From positions 135,894 to 199,893 of the forward strand of contig CANRFY010000001.1 of the NCBI GenBank assembly GCA_947630015.1: DNA of 64,000 nt, written 5' to 3'. The position numbers were made by a program, and so were the translations under genes. The stretch comes from an uncultured Clostridia bacterium. GTDB lineage: Bacteria > Bacillota > Clostridia > Oscillospirales > CAG-272. Shown piece after piece: positions 9,023-19,010 of this stretch. The stretch's first letter is position 1. Each line of letters starts with the position of its first letter. Below the pieces are notes generated by a model. The model saw nothing but the letters and a program-made list of their open reading frames with translations, searched no databases and was not told the DNA's origin.

Positions 9023-10186
9023 ATGAAAATTGCTGTACTCGGAATGGGCAATATAGGCGGCGGCACAGTCGAGGTGCTTATGCGCGACTCGAAGCTGATC
9101 GCCGACGCGTGCGGTCAGGAGATCTCGGTCAAATATGTGCTTGATCTGCGCGATTTTCCCGGGCATCCGCTCGAACGCGCGATCGTGCATTCGATCGATC
9201 CCATCATAAACGATGATGAAGTCGAGCTTGTCGTCGAGACGATGGGCGGATCGCATCCCGCATACGAATACACGATCGCGGCGCTGTCTGCGGGCAAAAG
9301 CGTCGTGACGTCGAATAAGGAAGTCGCCGCCAATTTCGGCGACGAATTCACCGCGCTCGCGGAGGAAAACGGCGTTCACTATCTGTTTGAAGCGTCCGTC
9401 GGCGGCGGCATCCCGCTGATCCGTCCGATGCGGAACGCGCTTTTATCCGAATCGATCCTCGAGGTCAACGGCATCGTGAACGGCACGACAAACTACATAC
9501 TGACGCGCATAGGGCAAGGCGAGCCGTTCGCCTCCGCGCTCGCGGAGGCGCAGCGTCTCGGATACGCGGAGCGCGATCCGTCCGCCGACGTCGACGCGAT
9601 CGATTCGCAGCGCAAGATCACGATCCTCGCCGCAGTATGCGGACTCGGGCTTTATCCGCCGTCCGACGTATGCGCCGAATCGATACGCACAGTGACCCCG
9701 CAGATACTCGACATCGCCGACAAGCTCGGCGGCACCGTCAAGCTTATCGCGCACGCCTCCGTCGCGGACGGCAAAGCGGACATATTCGCGTCGCCGTGCT
9801 TTGTGCCGTACACCTCGCCGCTGTCGCACATTTCGGACGTATATAACGGCGTGCTTATCAACTGCTCCGTTTCGGGCGAGCTTATGTTTTTCGGCCGCGG
9901 AGCCGGCAAATTCCCGACGTCGGGCAGCATCGTCGCCGATATCGTCGCCGTCGCGTCCGGCACGCAGCGTCCGACGCCGCCCATAAAGCGCGCCGATCCG
10001 AAAACGCTCCTTCCCTACGGCGATCACGTCTGCCGCCATTTCGCGATCGTCCCGATCGAACGCATCTCCGCGCTCGACGGCGCTGAGGCCAAAGTCACAT
10101 CCGGCGGCATCGCCGCCGCGATCATGCCTGCGTCGCGTCACGCCGACGCCGTCAAGCTTTCCCCCGACGTGCTGAGAGTGATATAA
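9023..10186 (+). CDS. hom: Homoserine dehydrogenase
   Basis: This 387-residue enzyme reduces aspartate semialdehyde to homoserine for threonine and methionine synthesis. The N-terminal Rossmann motif GMGNIGGGT binds NAD(P)H. The catalytic-domain signature GGGIPLIRPMRN is followed by VNGTTNYILTRI and the lysine-containing YAERDPSADVDAIDSQRK. The C-terminus stops without a clear ACT domain, so it may lack threonine feedback inhibition, although the last 70 residues could hold a divergent one. No other thr/asp-pathway genes are adjacent. Confidence 0.95.
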   Translation: MKIAVLGMGNIGGGTVEVLMRDSKLIADACGQEISVKYVLDLRDFPGHPLERAIVHSIDPIINDDEVELVVETMGGSHPAYEYTIAALSAGKSVVTSNKEVAANFGDEFTALAEENGVHYLFEASVGGGIPLIRPMRNALLSESILEVNGIVNGTTNYILTRIGQGEPFASALAEAQRLGYAERDPSADVDAIDSQRKITILAAVCGLGLYPPSDVCAESIRTVTPQILDIADKLGGTVKLIAHASVADGKADIFASPCFVPYTSPLSHISDVYNGVLINCSVSGELMFFGRGAGKFPTSGSIVADIVAVASGTQRPTPPIKRADPKTLLPYGDHVCRHFAIVPIERISALDGAEAKVTSGGIAAAIMPASRHADAVKLSPDVLRVI

Positions 10187-10467
10187 TCGGGGCGCTGCCC
10201 CAAACCCCACTTAGGGGGATTTTGAAAAAAATCGAACTTTCCGCAAGCGGAAAGTTAGCAGATGCTTCGCATCTGCCCCCTCTAAGAATCCTTCAAAAAC
10301 TTTCCTTACAAGGGTTATTTGGCAAGTGTGTTCGCCTCTGCGCTGCGCGTTCGTGCAATGGCGAAGTAGTCGCGCGAGCGCGAACACCGATTCTCGGGGC
10401 TTCGCCCCAAACCCGAATCCCCGCAAAACTTTCCTTACAGAATCGGGAGCGCTTCGCGCTCCCGATT
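10187..10467. repeat. Intergenic cluster of inverted and direct repeats
   Basis: No gene is seen in these 281 bases. They contain at least five short palindromes: GGGGC/GCCCC near 10190, AACTTTCCG/CGGAAAGTT at 10231-10253, CAGATGC/GCATCTG near 10258, GGGGC/GCCCC near 10396, and a long GAATCGGGAGCGC hairpin at 10440-10468. The 15-nt direct repeat AAAACTTTCCTTACA occurs at 10296 and 10425. Positions 10363-10390 match the left edge of the window. The structure fits a mosaic of mobile, palindrome-rich intergenic elements. The last hairpin may also end transcription from the right-hand gene. Confidence 0.7.
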
Positions 10468-11319
10468 CTATTCATCGCGTTTTACGATTATTGTCGCGCG
10501 GTTCGCGCCGGTATAAAATCCGTTCTCGTCGAATTCGTCGGGCGAATTGTACACAAACGACGTAAGCTCGATATGATCGACGTCATAGCAGCCGTCGCGG
10601 AGCGTGATCTTGATCATGACGTTTTTCGTATCGTCGTAGTTCGTTTTTTCCGTTATATGGCTGTACCATTTATCGTGCGCGTGCGCCACGCAGTCGTAGA
10701 GATAAAGCTCGAAATATTCCTCGGCGTCAAACGTATCGGTGGGCGACAGCACCGTTATCCTCACCGGCTCGCCGCCTGATTTTTTATATACCGCAAGCTC
10801 GAAGCCGACCTTATACGAGTCGTCGAGGCCGGCGGCCTCCCATCTGTCGAGCCATGTTTCATCCCATGTGGTGACCTTGATTTTCTCCTCGTTCGACGTT
10901 ATGACGGCGAAATAATCGATATCGCAGATCAGATTGATGTGATCCTTATACGTCCATGTGTCGAGCGTCCAGAGCGGATCGTCGTCGGAATCGGGCCAAT
11001 CGGAGGCGAACTCGTCGATCAGGGTGCAGTTTTTGCCCGAGACCGAATATATCCCGACGGGGATCGTCTGAACCGGCGGGGGCGCTGTTTCCGTTTCCGA
11101 TTCCGATTCAGATTCCGTGACGGGGACTGCCGCGTCCGCTGTCGATTCCGGTTCCGTATCGGGCGGCGTGTCGGCAGGCTCCGAGATCATAGGCTGTGCG
11201 TCCGTCGAGCTTTTCGGCGATTCGGCGCGTTTTGACAAAATCGACGTCATTATGACCGCGACGGCGGCGAACGCCGCCATGACGGTCAGTATCGGTATGA
11301 TATTTGATGAATGCTTCAT
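10468..11319 (-). CDS. Membrane-anchored exported protein of unknown function
   Basis: The 283-residue protein has an N-terminal membrane anchor or signal (residues 7-29), a long Thr/Glu/Ser/Pro-rich linker (about 35-85, with SESESETET), and a globular extracellular domain rich in Trp, Asp and Tyr. No family is recognised. The linker type is common in clostridial surface proteins. I use the ATG at 11319; an in-frame TTG at 11349 is alternative, and neither has a good ribosome site. A terminator of the upstream gene ends just before it. Confidence 0.75.
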   Translation of the reverse strand: MKHSSNIIPILTVMAAFAAVAVIMTSILSKRAESPKSSTDAQPMISEPADTPPDTEPESTADAAVPVTESESESETETAPPPVQTIPVGIYSVSGKNCTLIDEFASDWPDSDDDPLWTLDTWTYKDHINLICDIDYFAVITSNEEKIKVTTWDETWLDRWEAAGLDDSYKVGFELAVYKKSGGEPVRITVLSPTDTFDAEEYFELYLYDCVAHAHDKWYSHITEKTNYDDTKNVMIKITLRDGCYDVDHIELTSFVYNSPDEFDENGFYTGANRATIIVKRDE

Positions 11320-11351
11320 ATGCGAGCCGCGTCGGTTATGATCTGTCAAAC

Positions 11352-11376
11352 AAAAAGGGCGGTTCCCCGCCCTTTT
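11352..11376 (-). terminator. Intrinsic terminator after the DUF4430 lipoprotein
   Basis: AAAAGGGCGG and CCGCCCTTTT pair with a 4-nt loop, and the minus strand continues with T residues. It separates the DUF4430 gene from the exported protein downstream. Confidence 0.85.
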
Positions 11377-11405
11377 GATTTGATATCAAACCGACAGTAT
11401 CCCAA

Positions 11406-11921
11406 TTATTCAGCGGGATCTTCCATGTCGTCTGCGCTTGCAGCCGTCAGCGTGAATACGATCACGTCGCCGTCCTTAACGTAGTTCGTGCCGGCGCGTC
11501 CGCCTTCAGGCTCTACACCGTTGATCGTGTAGGACCAGAAGAACTGTCTCGATGTGCCGTCGTTTGCAGCCGCGTTCTTATAGTCGTCCTTGAGCGAAAC
11601 GAGGGAGAGTCCCTGATCGTCCTCGGTGTGGTTGAGGCCGACATTCTCGCAAGCCTCGATGATGGCGCGAAGCACGCTGATCTGTTCATCGCCGCTGTAC
11701 GTGATCGGGATCGATACGGCGTTGATGAGTGTACGGTCTTCCTGCGGGATGATGAAATCAGGCTTTGCGGAATTCTGATCGTACATATAATCGATGTAGT
11801 CCTGTCCGAGCTTTGCCGTCACGGTGACCGTTATCTTCTGGCCGCCGCACGAACACATCGCGACAGCGAAAGCGGAGATCACCAGCAGAAGCGCGATGGC
11901 TTTAATGGCGAGTTTTTTCAT
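11406..11921 (-). CDS. DUF4430-domain lipoprotein
   Basis: The 171-residue protein has a lipoprotein signal (AMCSC, Cys at about 24). The C-terminal part, FWSYTINGVEPEGGRAGTNY followed by VKDGDVIVF, matches the DUF4430 / transcobalamin-like C-terminal fold known from cell-surface ligand-binding proteins. The ligand is unknown; cobamide or another cofactor binding is a guess from family relatives. A perfect promoter and a GGAGG site precede it, and it is transcribed alone. Confidence 0.85.
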   Translation of the reverse strand: MKKLAIKAIALLLVISAFAVAMCSCGGQKITVTVTAKLGQDYIDYMYDQNSAKPDFIIPQEDRTLINAVSIPITYSGDEQISVLRAIIEACENVGLNHTEDDQGLSLVSLKDDYKNAAANDGTSRQFFWSYTINGVEPEGGRAGTNYVKDGDVIVFTLTAASADDMEDPAE

Positions 11922-11964
11922 GGATTGTAAACCTCCAAAAAGATTTATAAATATGCTTACGTTT

Positions 11965-11993
11965 AGTATAGTACATTTTCACTTTCATGTCAA
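11965..11993 (-). promoter_or_regulatory. Sigma-A promoter for the DUF4430 lipoprotein
   Basis: TTGACA and TATACT on the minus strand with a 17-nt spacer, 44 nt upstream of the start codon. Both hexamers are at or one base from consensus. Confidence 0.88.
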
Positions 11994-12058
11994 CAGTTTT
12001 TCAGATTTTTTATGGCAGTTGCACAAATAAATCGTAAACTGTTCCTCGCCGCTGATCA

Positions 12059-14743
12059 TCAGATATACGGTATCTGACCGCCCGCATCCCCCTCGCCAGT
12101 ATCCGGCGGCTCCGTATCGGGCGGCTCGGGCGGCAGCGCGCCTTCATCGAAGTGCGACGTGTCGATGCCGGTCGATCTGTTGTAGTCGTAATGCTCATAG
12201 CAGAAGTGATTGAACGGCGTCGTCATGCCCGATGTGCCGCAGTATTCGCCCTCCGCAAGCATATTGGCGAAGAACGACACCCCATACCATCCGGCAGGCG
12301 CGACGTTCGGCGGCAGCGTGCGGTACACATACTGCGCGTCCGTCACCTTTACCTCCGTCGGGAAGCTGCGGTTCTCGATCCTGATCAGCCCGTACTGAAC
12401 TATATCGGAGCCGTGGCAGTATTGGCTCGCGACGCCCTTCGTCGTTTTATCGTAATTGACCATGACGTGTACGTCGCACGTCTCCGTCGGAGCCGTCGCC
12501 TGCGTGAAATATCCCGTCTGCGCGCGGCTCCCGCGCGGATCATGCTCGCACGCCTCCGTCATGAGCTTTCCCGAATCCTGACAGTACGTGACCTTTACGA
12601 TACCGGGCGCGTCGACGAATTTCTTCAGCGGCTCGCCTCCGGCTTTAGCCTCGGCGATCACGTCCTCGTGAATTTTCTGCATCACGCTGTCCCATATCGT
12701 CATGGCGGGGTTCTGTGAGAACTGCGACAACGTCTGGTTGAAATCGTACCCGAACCATACGCCGCAGAGATAATACGGCGAATATCCTATGAACCAGCGG
12801 TCGTAGTCCGCGTTCGTCGTACCCGTTTTGCCGGCAACGTCGAGCTGTTCCTTGATCGTGACCTTTCGACCCGTACCGGAATCGATGACGCCCTCGAGCA
12901 GCTTCGTCATTATCGTCGCCGTCTGCTCGCTTATGACGACCTCGCTCGGCTTATCGTTCGACAATATCTCGTTGCTGTTCTGATCCGTGACCTTTATATA
13001 TGTGCGCGAGTAATTGTACACGCCCTTATTGGCGAATATCTGATACGCCGTCGTGATCTCGCGCACCGTGATGCCGACCGTGAACTGACCGAGCGCGAGA
13101 GGCGCCCTGTCCTTATCCGAAAAAACGACTCCCGCCGAATTCTCGTAATGCTCGAGGACGTTGTCCATGTGGACCTTATCCTTCAAGAATGAGAACGATT
13201 CGTCGATGCCGAGCAGTCCGAGCGTCCGCATCGCTATCGTGTTCGTCGATTTGCGCACCGCGTCGTATACGGTCGTCAGTCCCTCGTATTTATTCGTGGA
13301 GTTGATCGGGTACGTCCTGTACGTCCCGTCCTCGCGCTCGTAAAAATCGATCGGCACGTCGTCGAGAACGGTACCCCAGTTTACGATCCCCTTTTCGATC
13401 GCGGGGCCGTATACCGACAGCGGCTTTATAGCCGATCCGCTCGGGCGCAGAGACTGCGTCGCGCGGTTCAGTCCGCGGCTCTGCGTCTTTTCGCCTCTGC
13501 CGCCGACAAGCGCGAGTATATCGCCCGTCGAATAATCGATTATCATCGCCGCAGACTGCGGTTTGATGCCCGTTTCATCCTCGGGAAAATACGAGTCGTC
13601 GAGATATATAGCCTCAAGCGTAGACTGGAGCTGCGGGTCCATGACCGTATAGATGTTCCATCCGGCCGTATACATCAAAAGGCTCGCAAATTCGCGCGTC
13701 ACGTTGTATTTTTCGACGTAATCGGTCAGCACGTCGTCGATGACGGCGTCCGTATACCAGCTCGTGACGCTCGACTGATTCGACGAATGCGATATATTCA
13801 GATCGAGATCGGCGTAATACGCCTCGTCGTATTCCTCCTGCGTGATCGAACCGAGTTCGAGCATCTTGTCAAGCACGTCGCGCCGCCGCTCCGTGTTGTT
13901 TTCGGGATGGCGGAGAGGGTCGTATTTATACGGCGACTTCGGGATCGCGGCGAGCGCCGCGCATTCGATCAGCGAAAGCTCGCTCACATCCTTGCTGAAA
14001 TACGTGTGCGCAGCGCTCTGAACGCCCGTACAGTTCTGCGACAGCGATATTATGTTCAGGTACATCGTGATGATGTCCTCTTTGCTGTGCCTGCTTTCGA
14101 GATTCAGCGCGCGCAACGCCTCCTGCACCTTTCGTTGTATCGTGAAATCGTCGTCGCCCGTCGCGTTTTTGACGATCTGCTGCGTGATCGTCGAGCCTCC
14201 GAACGTCGCCTTTATATGCAGCACCTGATTCGCCGCCGCCGCTACTGTGCGGAACCAGTCGACGCCGTTATGGCTCCAGAATCGCTGATCCTCGATCGCG
14301 ACGAACGCGTTTATCAGATCCTTCGGCAGCTCGTTATACTTCGCCCATATGCTGTATTCCGATCCGATCAGCATCTGATTCTCGATCTCGACAGGCTCGC
14401 CGATCCTGTTCTCGCGGTCCTCGTAATCCATGTAATAAAGCTGCGAGGTCTTGTCCGCCTGAGTGATGATGAGATCGTCGTCGAATACGGGATCGATGTA
14501 GTTGTTGACGTATGCGGCGAACGCCGTCACGACGATTATGCCTGTGATGCCGCAGATGAGCAGTATCGTTATTATAATGTCGAGCAGCACGGCGAAGATC
14601 GTATAGACGACGCGTCCCACGATGCCGAGCGCCGTCAGTATCTCCTCGCTTACGCTGATGCCGCCGTAGGCGTCGGCTACATATGCCTTTGCTCTGTCGC
14701 GCATACCGGCGAGCATAGACGTGAATTTATTTTCGTTCGTCAT
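12059..14743 (-). CDS. Class A penicillin-binding protein (PBP1A-like)
   Basis: This 894-residue bifunctional cell-wall synthase has a membrane anchor at about residues 45-80, a glycosyltransferase family 51 domain (catalytic Glu in AIEDQRFWSHNG at about 151; GGSTITQQIVKN), and a transpeptidase domain with SAIK, STN and KTGTT motifs. It polymerises lipid II and cross-links peptides outside the membrane. The C-terminus ends in a Pro/Glu/Thr tail. It is monocistronic here. The start is supported by AAGGAAA directly upstream. Confidence 0.95.
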   Translation of the reverse strand: MTNENKFTSMLAGMRDRAKAYVADAYGGISVSEEILTALGIVGRVVYTIFAVLLDIIITILLICGITGIIVVTAFAAYVNNYIDPVFDDDLIITQADKTSQLYYMDYEDRENRIGEPVEIENQMLIGSEYSIWAKYNELPKDLINAFVAIEDQRFWSHNGVDWFRTVAAAANQVLHIKATFGGSTITQQIVKNATGDDDFTIQRKVQEALRALNLESRHSKEDIITMYLNIISLSQNCTGVQSAAHTYFSKDVSELSLIECAALAAIPKSPYKYDPLRHPENNTERRRDVLDKMLELGSITQEEYDEAYYADLDLNISHSSNQSSVTSWYTDAVIDDVLTDYVEKYNVTREFASLLMYTAGWNIYTVMDPQLQSTLEAIYLDDSYFPEDETGIKPQSAAMIIDYSTGDILALVGGRGEKTQSRGLNRATQSLRPSGSAIKPLSVYGPAIEKGIVNWGTVLDDVPIDFYEREDGTYRTYPINSTNKYEGLTTVYDAVRKSTNTIAMRTLGLLGIDESFSFLKDKVHMDNVLEHYENSAGVVFSDKDRAPLALGQFTVGITVREITTAYQIFANKGVYNYSRTYIKVTDQNSNEILSNDKPSEVVISEQTATIMTKLLEGVIDSGTGRKVTIKEQLDVAGKTGTTNADYDRWFIGYSPYYLCGVWFGYDFNQTLSQFSQNPAMTIWDSVMQKIHEDVIAEAKAGGEPLKKFVDAPGIVKVTYCQDSGKLMTEACEHDPRGSRAQTGYFTQATAPTETCDVHVMVNYDKTTKGVASQYCHGSDIVQYGLIRIENRSFPTEVKVTDAQYVYRTLPPNVAPAGWYGVSFFANMLAEGEYCGTSGMTTPFNHFCYEHYDYNRSTGIDTSHFDEGALPPEPPDTEPPDTGEGDAGGQIPYI

Positions 14744-14913
14744 TTTCCTTGCGGCACTTCCCTTTCAATTTTTTAAACGGTCGCGCCTGCCGCGCGCCGT
14801 ATATTCTATTATACACCTAATTTGTGAACAATTTGTTACGCCTCGGGGATTTTTTTGAAAAAATCGGGCCAAAATATTATCAATCCACCGTTTACAAGCT
14901 CCCGAGGTGTAAA

Positions 14914-15261
14914 GTGAAAAAGCTTCTGCCAATAACGGCGGCGGCCGCGACAGCCGCCGCGATCATACTGTCGTTTTTCCCGTCGGCGGTCAAAAACGCA
15001 TTGAATGAAGAAACTGTTCCCGTATCGGAGAACGTCTACGCCGAGGCGCTCGCCGTGATCTCCGAGTGCGGGGCCGATACGTTTCTGATCCGCGAATACG
15101 ACGGCAAGATCGGCATATTCGCCGACGGAGGCAGCGATCCGTTATACGTCGTCGATGTGTACGTGTTCACGCTTCCCGACGATATCGCGGCGCTTATCAG
15201 GTGCGGGGTCGAATGCGACCGCGAAACGCTCGGACTTCTCTACGACGCCGTGACGAGCTGA
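14914..15261 (+). CDS. BofC C-terminal-domain-like exported protein
   Basis: A 115-residue product starts at GTG with GAGGTG just upstream. It has an N-terminal membrane segment (about 3-23) and then a domain reading FLIREYDGKIGIFADGGSDP and DVYVFTLPDDI. The pattern is like the C-terminal domain of BofC and related small clostridial proteins, where BofC influences SigK checkpoint signalling in spore formers. The assignment is by eye and the checkpoint role should not be assumed. Its 3' end converges on dnaE. Confidence 0.6.
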   Translation: MKKLLPITAAAATAAAIILSFFPSAVKNALNEETVPVSENVYAEALAVISECGADTFLIREYDGKIGIFADGGSDPLYVVDVYVFTLPDDIAALIRCGVECDRETLGLLYDAVTS

Positions 15262-15269
15262 CGGCCCCG

Positions 15270-18200
15270 TCACCGCAGAACGACGTTTTCCTCACCGAGC
15301 AGCGCGCGCAGCTCCGATATCAGCCTCGGCGCGTTTGCGTCCGCGCCGAACGGCAGCTCGCGGTACGATTTTTTGCCGGCGTCGTATATCGCGACCGGCA
15401 TATGCCCGCAGAATATCTCCACAAGCGCTTTCGCGCGCGCGCATTCGACGGAATCCTCGTCCGTCACGCGCAAATAAAGCTTCCCCGCTCGCCTCTCTTT
15501 CGGCTTTGCATCCGTGCGCGTCTGCGTCGGGCGCGCCGCGTCCGCGAGCGGTTCGATCGTGTCAAGCAGCAGGCGCACCGACTTTTCGTCCTCGACGGAT
15601 ATGACGCCGGAGGCGGCGACGGGCATATCGGATGAGATGACATCGGCGTATTTCGCGAGTATTTTCGGAAACACGACGACCTCGATCTCGCCCGTTTTAT
15701 CCTGAAGTACAAGAAACATCATCTGATCGCCGCGCCGCGTCTGCTTCGGCGTGCGCTTCGTTATGACGCCGATCAATGTCGCGCGCTCCTTATCGAGCGC
15801 CGCGGGCGCGCCGTCGTCGTCCACGTCCGTCCCGCCGTCGGGCGGCGAGATGATCGACGCGATACTTTCATGGGCGACCGCCGCCATCTCGCGCTCGTAA
15901 TCGTCGAGGATATGACCGGAGAAATACATCCCTGACACTTCCTTTTCGAGTTCGAGCAGCCGCGCGCGCGGCAGCTCCGGCACGTCGGGATACTCGTATT
16001 CCGGCTCGGACGGCGCCGACTGCGACTTCGACGACGCGAACATATCGAGCTGACCCGACACGCCGCGCCGCTGTCTTTCGTGCAGCGAATCTATTATCTC
16101 CTCATAGCATAACAGCAGCTGGCTGCGCCGCGCGCCGAGTCCGTCAAAAGCTCCGCTTTTGACGAGCGCCTCGACCTGACGCTTGTTCATATCGTGTTCC
16201 GCCATGCGCTCCGCGAAATCGTAGAACGATGAAAACGATCCGTTTTCGGCTCGTTCGCGCACGATCTCGTCGATGAACTGGCGGCCGAGTCCCTTGAGCG
16301 CGGCAAGTCCGTATCTGATGCCGTAATCGCCGACAGTGTAATCGGCGCGGCTCTCGTTTATATCGGGCGGCAGCACCGCGATGCCGTCGCGCTCGCATTC
16401 GGCTATATATTCCGCCGTCGTCGATTCCCATCCGAGGACGGAATCGAGCAGCGACGCGAAATATTCCTTTTTGTAGTGGCGTTTCAGGTACGCAGTCTCG
16501 TATGCGACGACGGCGTATGCCGCCGCGTGGCTCTTATTGAACGCGTAGCTCGAAAACGACGCCATATCGTCGAACAGTCCGTTCGCCTCATCGCGCGTCA
16601 TCCCGTGCGCGACGGCGCCGTCAATGAAGCTGCCCCGCTCCGCCTCAAGCTCGGCGGCTTTTTTCTTTTTCATCGCGTGCAGCACAGTGTCCGCGCGGGC
16701 GAGCGAATAGCCCGCGACGTCGCGGAATATCTGCATCACCTGCTCCTGATACACGATGCAGCCGTAAGTCTCGGCAAGGATCGCGGCAAGCGCCGGATCC
16801 TTATACTTGAGACTGCCGCCGCCGTGACGGCGCTCGACATATTCCGGTATGCTGTCCATCGGACCCGGGCGGAACAGCGCGATCGCGGCGATGATGTCGG
16901 ACAGATACTCCGGCGACAGCTCGGACAGCGTGCGCTTCATTCCGGCGCTTTCGAGCTGGAACACGCCGTTCGTATCCGCGGCGGCGATCATTTTCATCGT
17001 TTCGGCGTCGTCCATCGGGATGAGCGCAATGTCGAAATCGTGTTCGCGTTCGCGTATGCGGCCGACCGCGTTAGATATGACCGTGATATAGCGAAGCGCG
17101 AGAAAATCGAATTTTACAAGCCCGACGAGCGCGACAGTATCCATATCGAACTGCGTGACGACGACGCCTCCGTTGACGGACAGCGGGACGATATCGTATA
17201 AAAGCTCGCCCGTTATGACGACGCCGGCGGCGTGCGTCGACGCGTGGCGCGGCATCCCCTCGATCGCGCGCGCCGTATCGATGAGCCGTTTCACCTGCGG
17301 CGAGCCGTCGTAAAGCTCGCGCAGCTCCGCCTCCTTCATCGCGTCGGCGAGCGTCACGCCGATCGCGCGCGGTATGAGCCGCGCGACGCGGTCGACGTCC
17401 GCATACGCCATCCCGAGCGCGCGTCCGACGTCGCGCACGGCGGCTCTCGCCGCCATCGTGCCGAACGTGATTATCTGCGCCACATGATCGCGTCCGTATT
17501 TGTCGCGGACATAATCGATCACCTCGTCGCGCCTGTCGTAGCAGAAATCGACGTCGAAATCGGGCAGGCTCTTGCGTTCTGGATTCAAAAACCGCTCGAA
17601 CAGCAGCCCGAACCGCAAAGGATCGATATCAGTTATCCCGACGAGATACGCGACGAGACTGCCCGCGCCGCTTCCGCGTCCCGGGCCGACGGGTATGCCG
17701 CGTCCCTTCGCGAACGCGATAAAATCGGCGACGATCAGATAATATTCGCTGTAACCCATGCCGGATATGACCGACAGCTCGTACTCGACGCGGCTTTTGT
17801 AGTCGCGCTCCGTATATTTTTCATCGTAAACGATATGACCGCGCGCGATCCTGTCGTCAAGTCCCGCCCACGTCTTGTCCGTGAGGAATTTCGTCGGGTC
17901 GACGCCGTTCGTGAACGGGAAGCGCGGCATATAGAGCTTGTCGAACTTCATTTCGAGCGAACACTGATCCGCGATCAGCTCCGTGTTCGATATCGGACTG
18001 CCGCCGTCGACGCCGCCGAACAATCGCTCCATCTCGGCGGTCGATTTATAGTAGAATTCGTCCGTGTCAAATCCGAGCGGCCTGCCGTCCGTTATGACGC
18101 TGTTCGTGCCGATGCACGTCAAGATCGCCTGCGTGTCCGCGTCTGCGCGGCGCGGATAGTGGACGTCGTTCGTCGCCGCGAGCGGGATGCCTGTCCGCTT

Positions 18201-18776
18201 CGCGATGTCCGAGAGAGCGTCATTGACCGTTTTCTGCTCGTCGATGCCGTGATTTTGCAGTTCGAGATAAAAGCTGCCGCGGCCAAATATCGCGTCGTAT
18301 TCGACGGCGAGGCGCTCCGCGTAATCGTAATCGCCGGACACGACGGCGCGCGGGATCGCGCCCGACAAACACGCCGACAGCGCGATAAGTCCGTCGTGAT
18401 ACTCGCGCAAAAGCTCCATGTCGACGCGCGGCTTCGAGTAAAATCCCTCCGTCCACGAAAGCGACACTATGCGCATCAGATTTTTATATCCCGTCTCGTT
18501 TTTGCACAGAAGCACGAGATGCGACGGCGGAGCCGTCCCCGGCCCCTTGTCGAACCGCGAGCCGGGCGCGACGTACACCTCGCATCCTATTATGGGCTTT
18601 ATCCCCTCCGCGACGCACGCGCGGTAAAATTCCACGACGCCGTACATGACGCCGTGATCCGTGATCGCGACGGCGCTGTGTCCCTCCGCTTTCGCGAGCT
18701 TCGGTATATCGGCGACGCGGCACGCGCCGTCGAGCAGACTGTATTCGCTGTGTAGATGCAGATGCACGAATCCCAT
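15270..18776 (-). CDS. dnaE: DNA polymerase III alpha subunit
   Basis: The 1168-residue replicative polymerase starts with a PHP domain (HLHSEYSLLDGACR), followed by the C-family palm with the catalytic triad in LPDFDVDFCYDRRDE, the beta-binding and helix-hairpin-helix region, and a C-terminal OB fold with DKTGEIEVVVFPK. No PolC-type exonuclease insert is present, so it is the DnaE type. GGAGG precedes the ATG. It is the last gene of the nusB-whiA block, after a 200-nt gap. Confidence 0.97.
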   Translation of the reverse strand: MGFVHLHLHSEYSLLDGACRVADIPKLAKAEGHSAVAITDHGVMYGVVEFYRACVAEGIKPIIGCEVYVAPGSRFDKGPGTAPPSHLVLLCKNETGYKNLMRIVSLSWTEGFYSKPRVDMELLREYHDGLIALSACLSGAIPRAVVSGDYDYAERLAVEYDAIFGRGSFYLELQNHGIDEQKTVNDALSDIAKRTGIPLAATNDVHYPRRADADTQAILTCIGTNSVITDGRPLGFDTDEFYYKSTAEMERLFGGVDGGSPISNTELIADQCSLEMKFDKLYMPRFPFTNGVDPTKFLTDKTWAGLDDRIARGHIVYDEKYTERDYKSRVEYELSVISGMGYSEYYLIVADFIAFAKGRGIPVGPGRGSGAGSLVAYLVGITDIDPLRFGLLFERFLNPERKSLPDFDVDFCYDRRDEVIDYVRDKYGRDHVAQIITFGTMAARAAVRDVGRALGMAYADVDRVARLIPRAIGVTLADAMKEAELRELYDGSPQVKRLIDTARAIEGMPRHASTHAAGVVITGELLYDIVPLSVNGGVVVTQFDMDTVALVGLVKFDFLALRYITVISNAVGRIREREHDFDIALIPMDDAETMKMIAAADTNGVFQLESAGMKRTLSELSPEYLSDIIAAIALFRPGPMDSIPEYVERRHGGGSLKYKDPALAAILAETYGCIVYQEQVMQIFRDVAGYSLARADTVLHAMKKKKAAELEAERGSFIDGAVAHGMTRDEANGLFDDMASFSSYAFNKSHAAAYAVVAYETAYLKRHYKKEYFASLLDSVLGWESTTAEYIAECERDGIAVLPPDINESRADYTVGDYGIRYGLAALKGLGRQFIDEIVRERAENGSFSSFYDFAERMAEHDMNKRQVEALVKSGAFDGLGARRSQLLLCYEEIIDSLHERQRRGVSGQLDMFASSKSQSAPSEPEYEYPDVPELPRARLLELEKEVSGMYFSGHILDDYEREMAAVAHESIASIISPPDGGTDVDDDGAPAALDKERATLIGVITKRTPKQTRRGDQMMFLVLQDKTGEIEVVVFPKILAKYADVISSDMPVAASGVISVEDEKSVRLLLDTIEPLADAARPTQTRTDAKPKERRAGKLYLRVTDEDSVECARAKALVEIFCGHMPVAIYDAGKKSYRELPFGADANAPRLISELRALLGEENVVLR

Positions 18777-18835
18777 GCGCGCGTCCTCCCTTGTTTTCAG
18801 TGAATGATATATTTTTCGACGTCGGATATCAGCTC

Positions 18836-18958
18836 TTACATGATACGCACAAATTTATCGCCACGCACGAAAACCGGCTCTCCGTTTATCGGTTCGGTAT
18901 CAAATCTGAAGCCGTTCATCGCGCAAGTAAGTTGTTGTTGCAGTAATTTTGCGTCCAT
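18836..18958 (-). CDS. Possible 40-residue protein upstream of dnaE
   Basis: An ATG-started frame of 40 codons lies between whiA and dnaE on the same strand. The product has balanced composition (begins MDAKLLQQQL, ends FVRGDKFVRIM) and would fill an otherwise empty 234-nt gap. There is no clear ribosome site, and no family is recognised. It could be a real small protein, a C-terminal relic, or chance. Confidence 0.35.
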   Translation of the reverse strand: MDAKLLQQQLTCAMNGFRFDTEPINGEPVFVRGDKFVRIM

Positions 18959-19010
18959 AAGGTATCATTACGTTTCTTTATCGAAATACACCTCTGTCGC
19001 GTATTTCATT

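Noticed and set aside
14808..14813. TATAAT before the class A PBP as its promoter
   Set aside because: No -35 hexamer is found at 16-18 nt spacing, so I did not list it.
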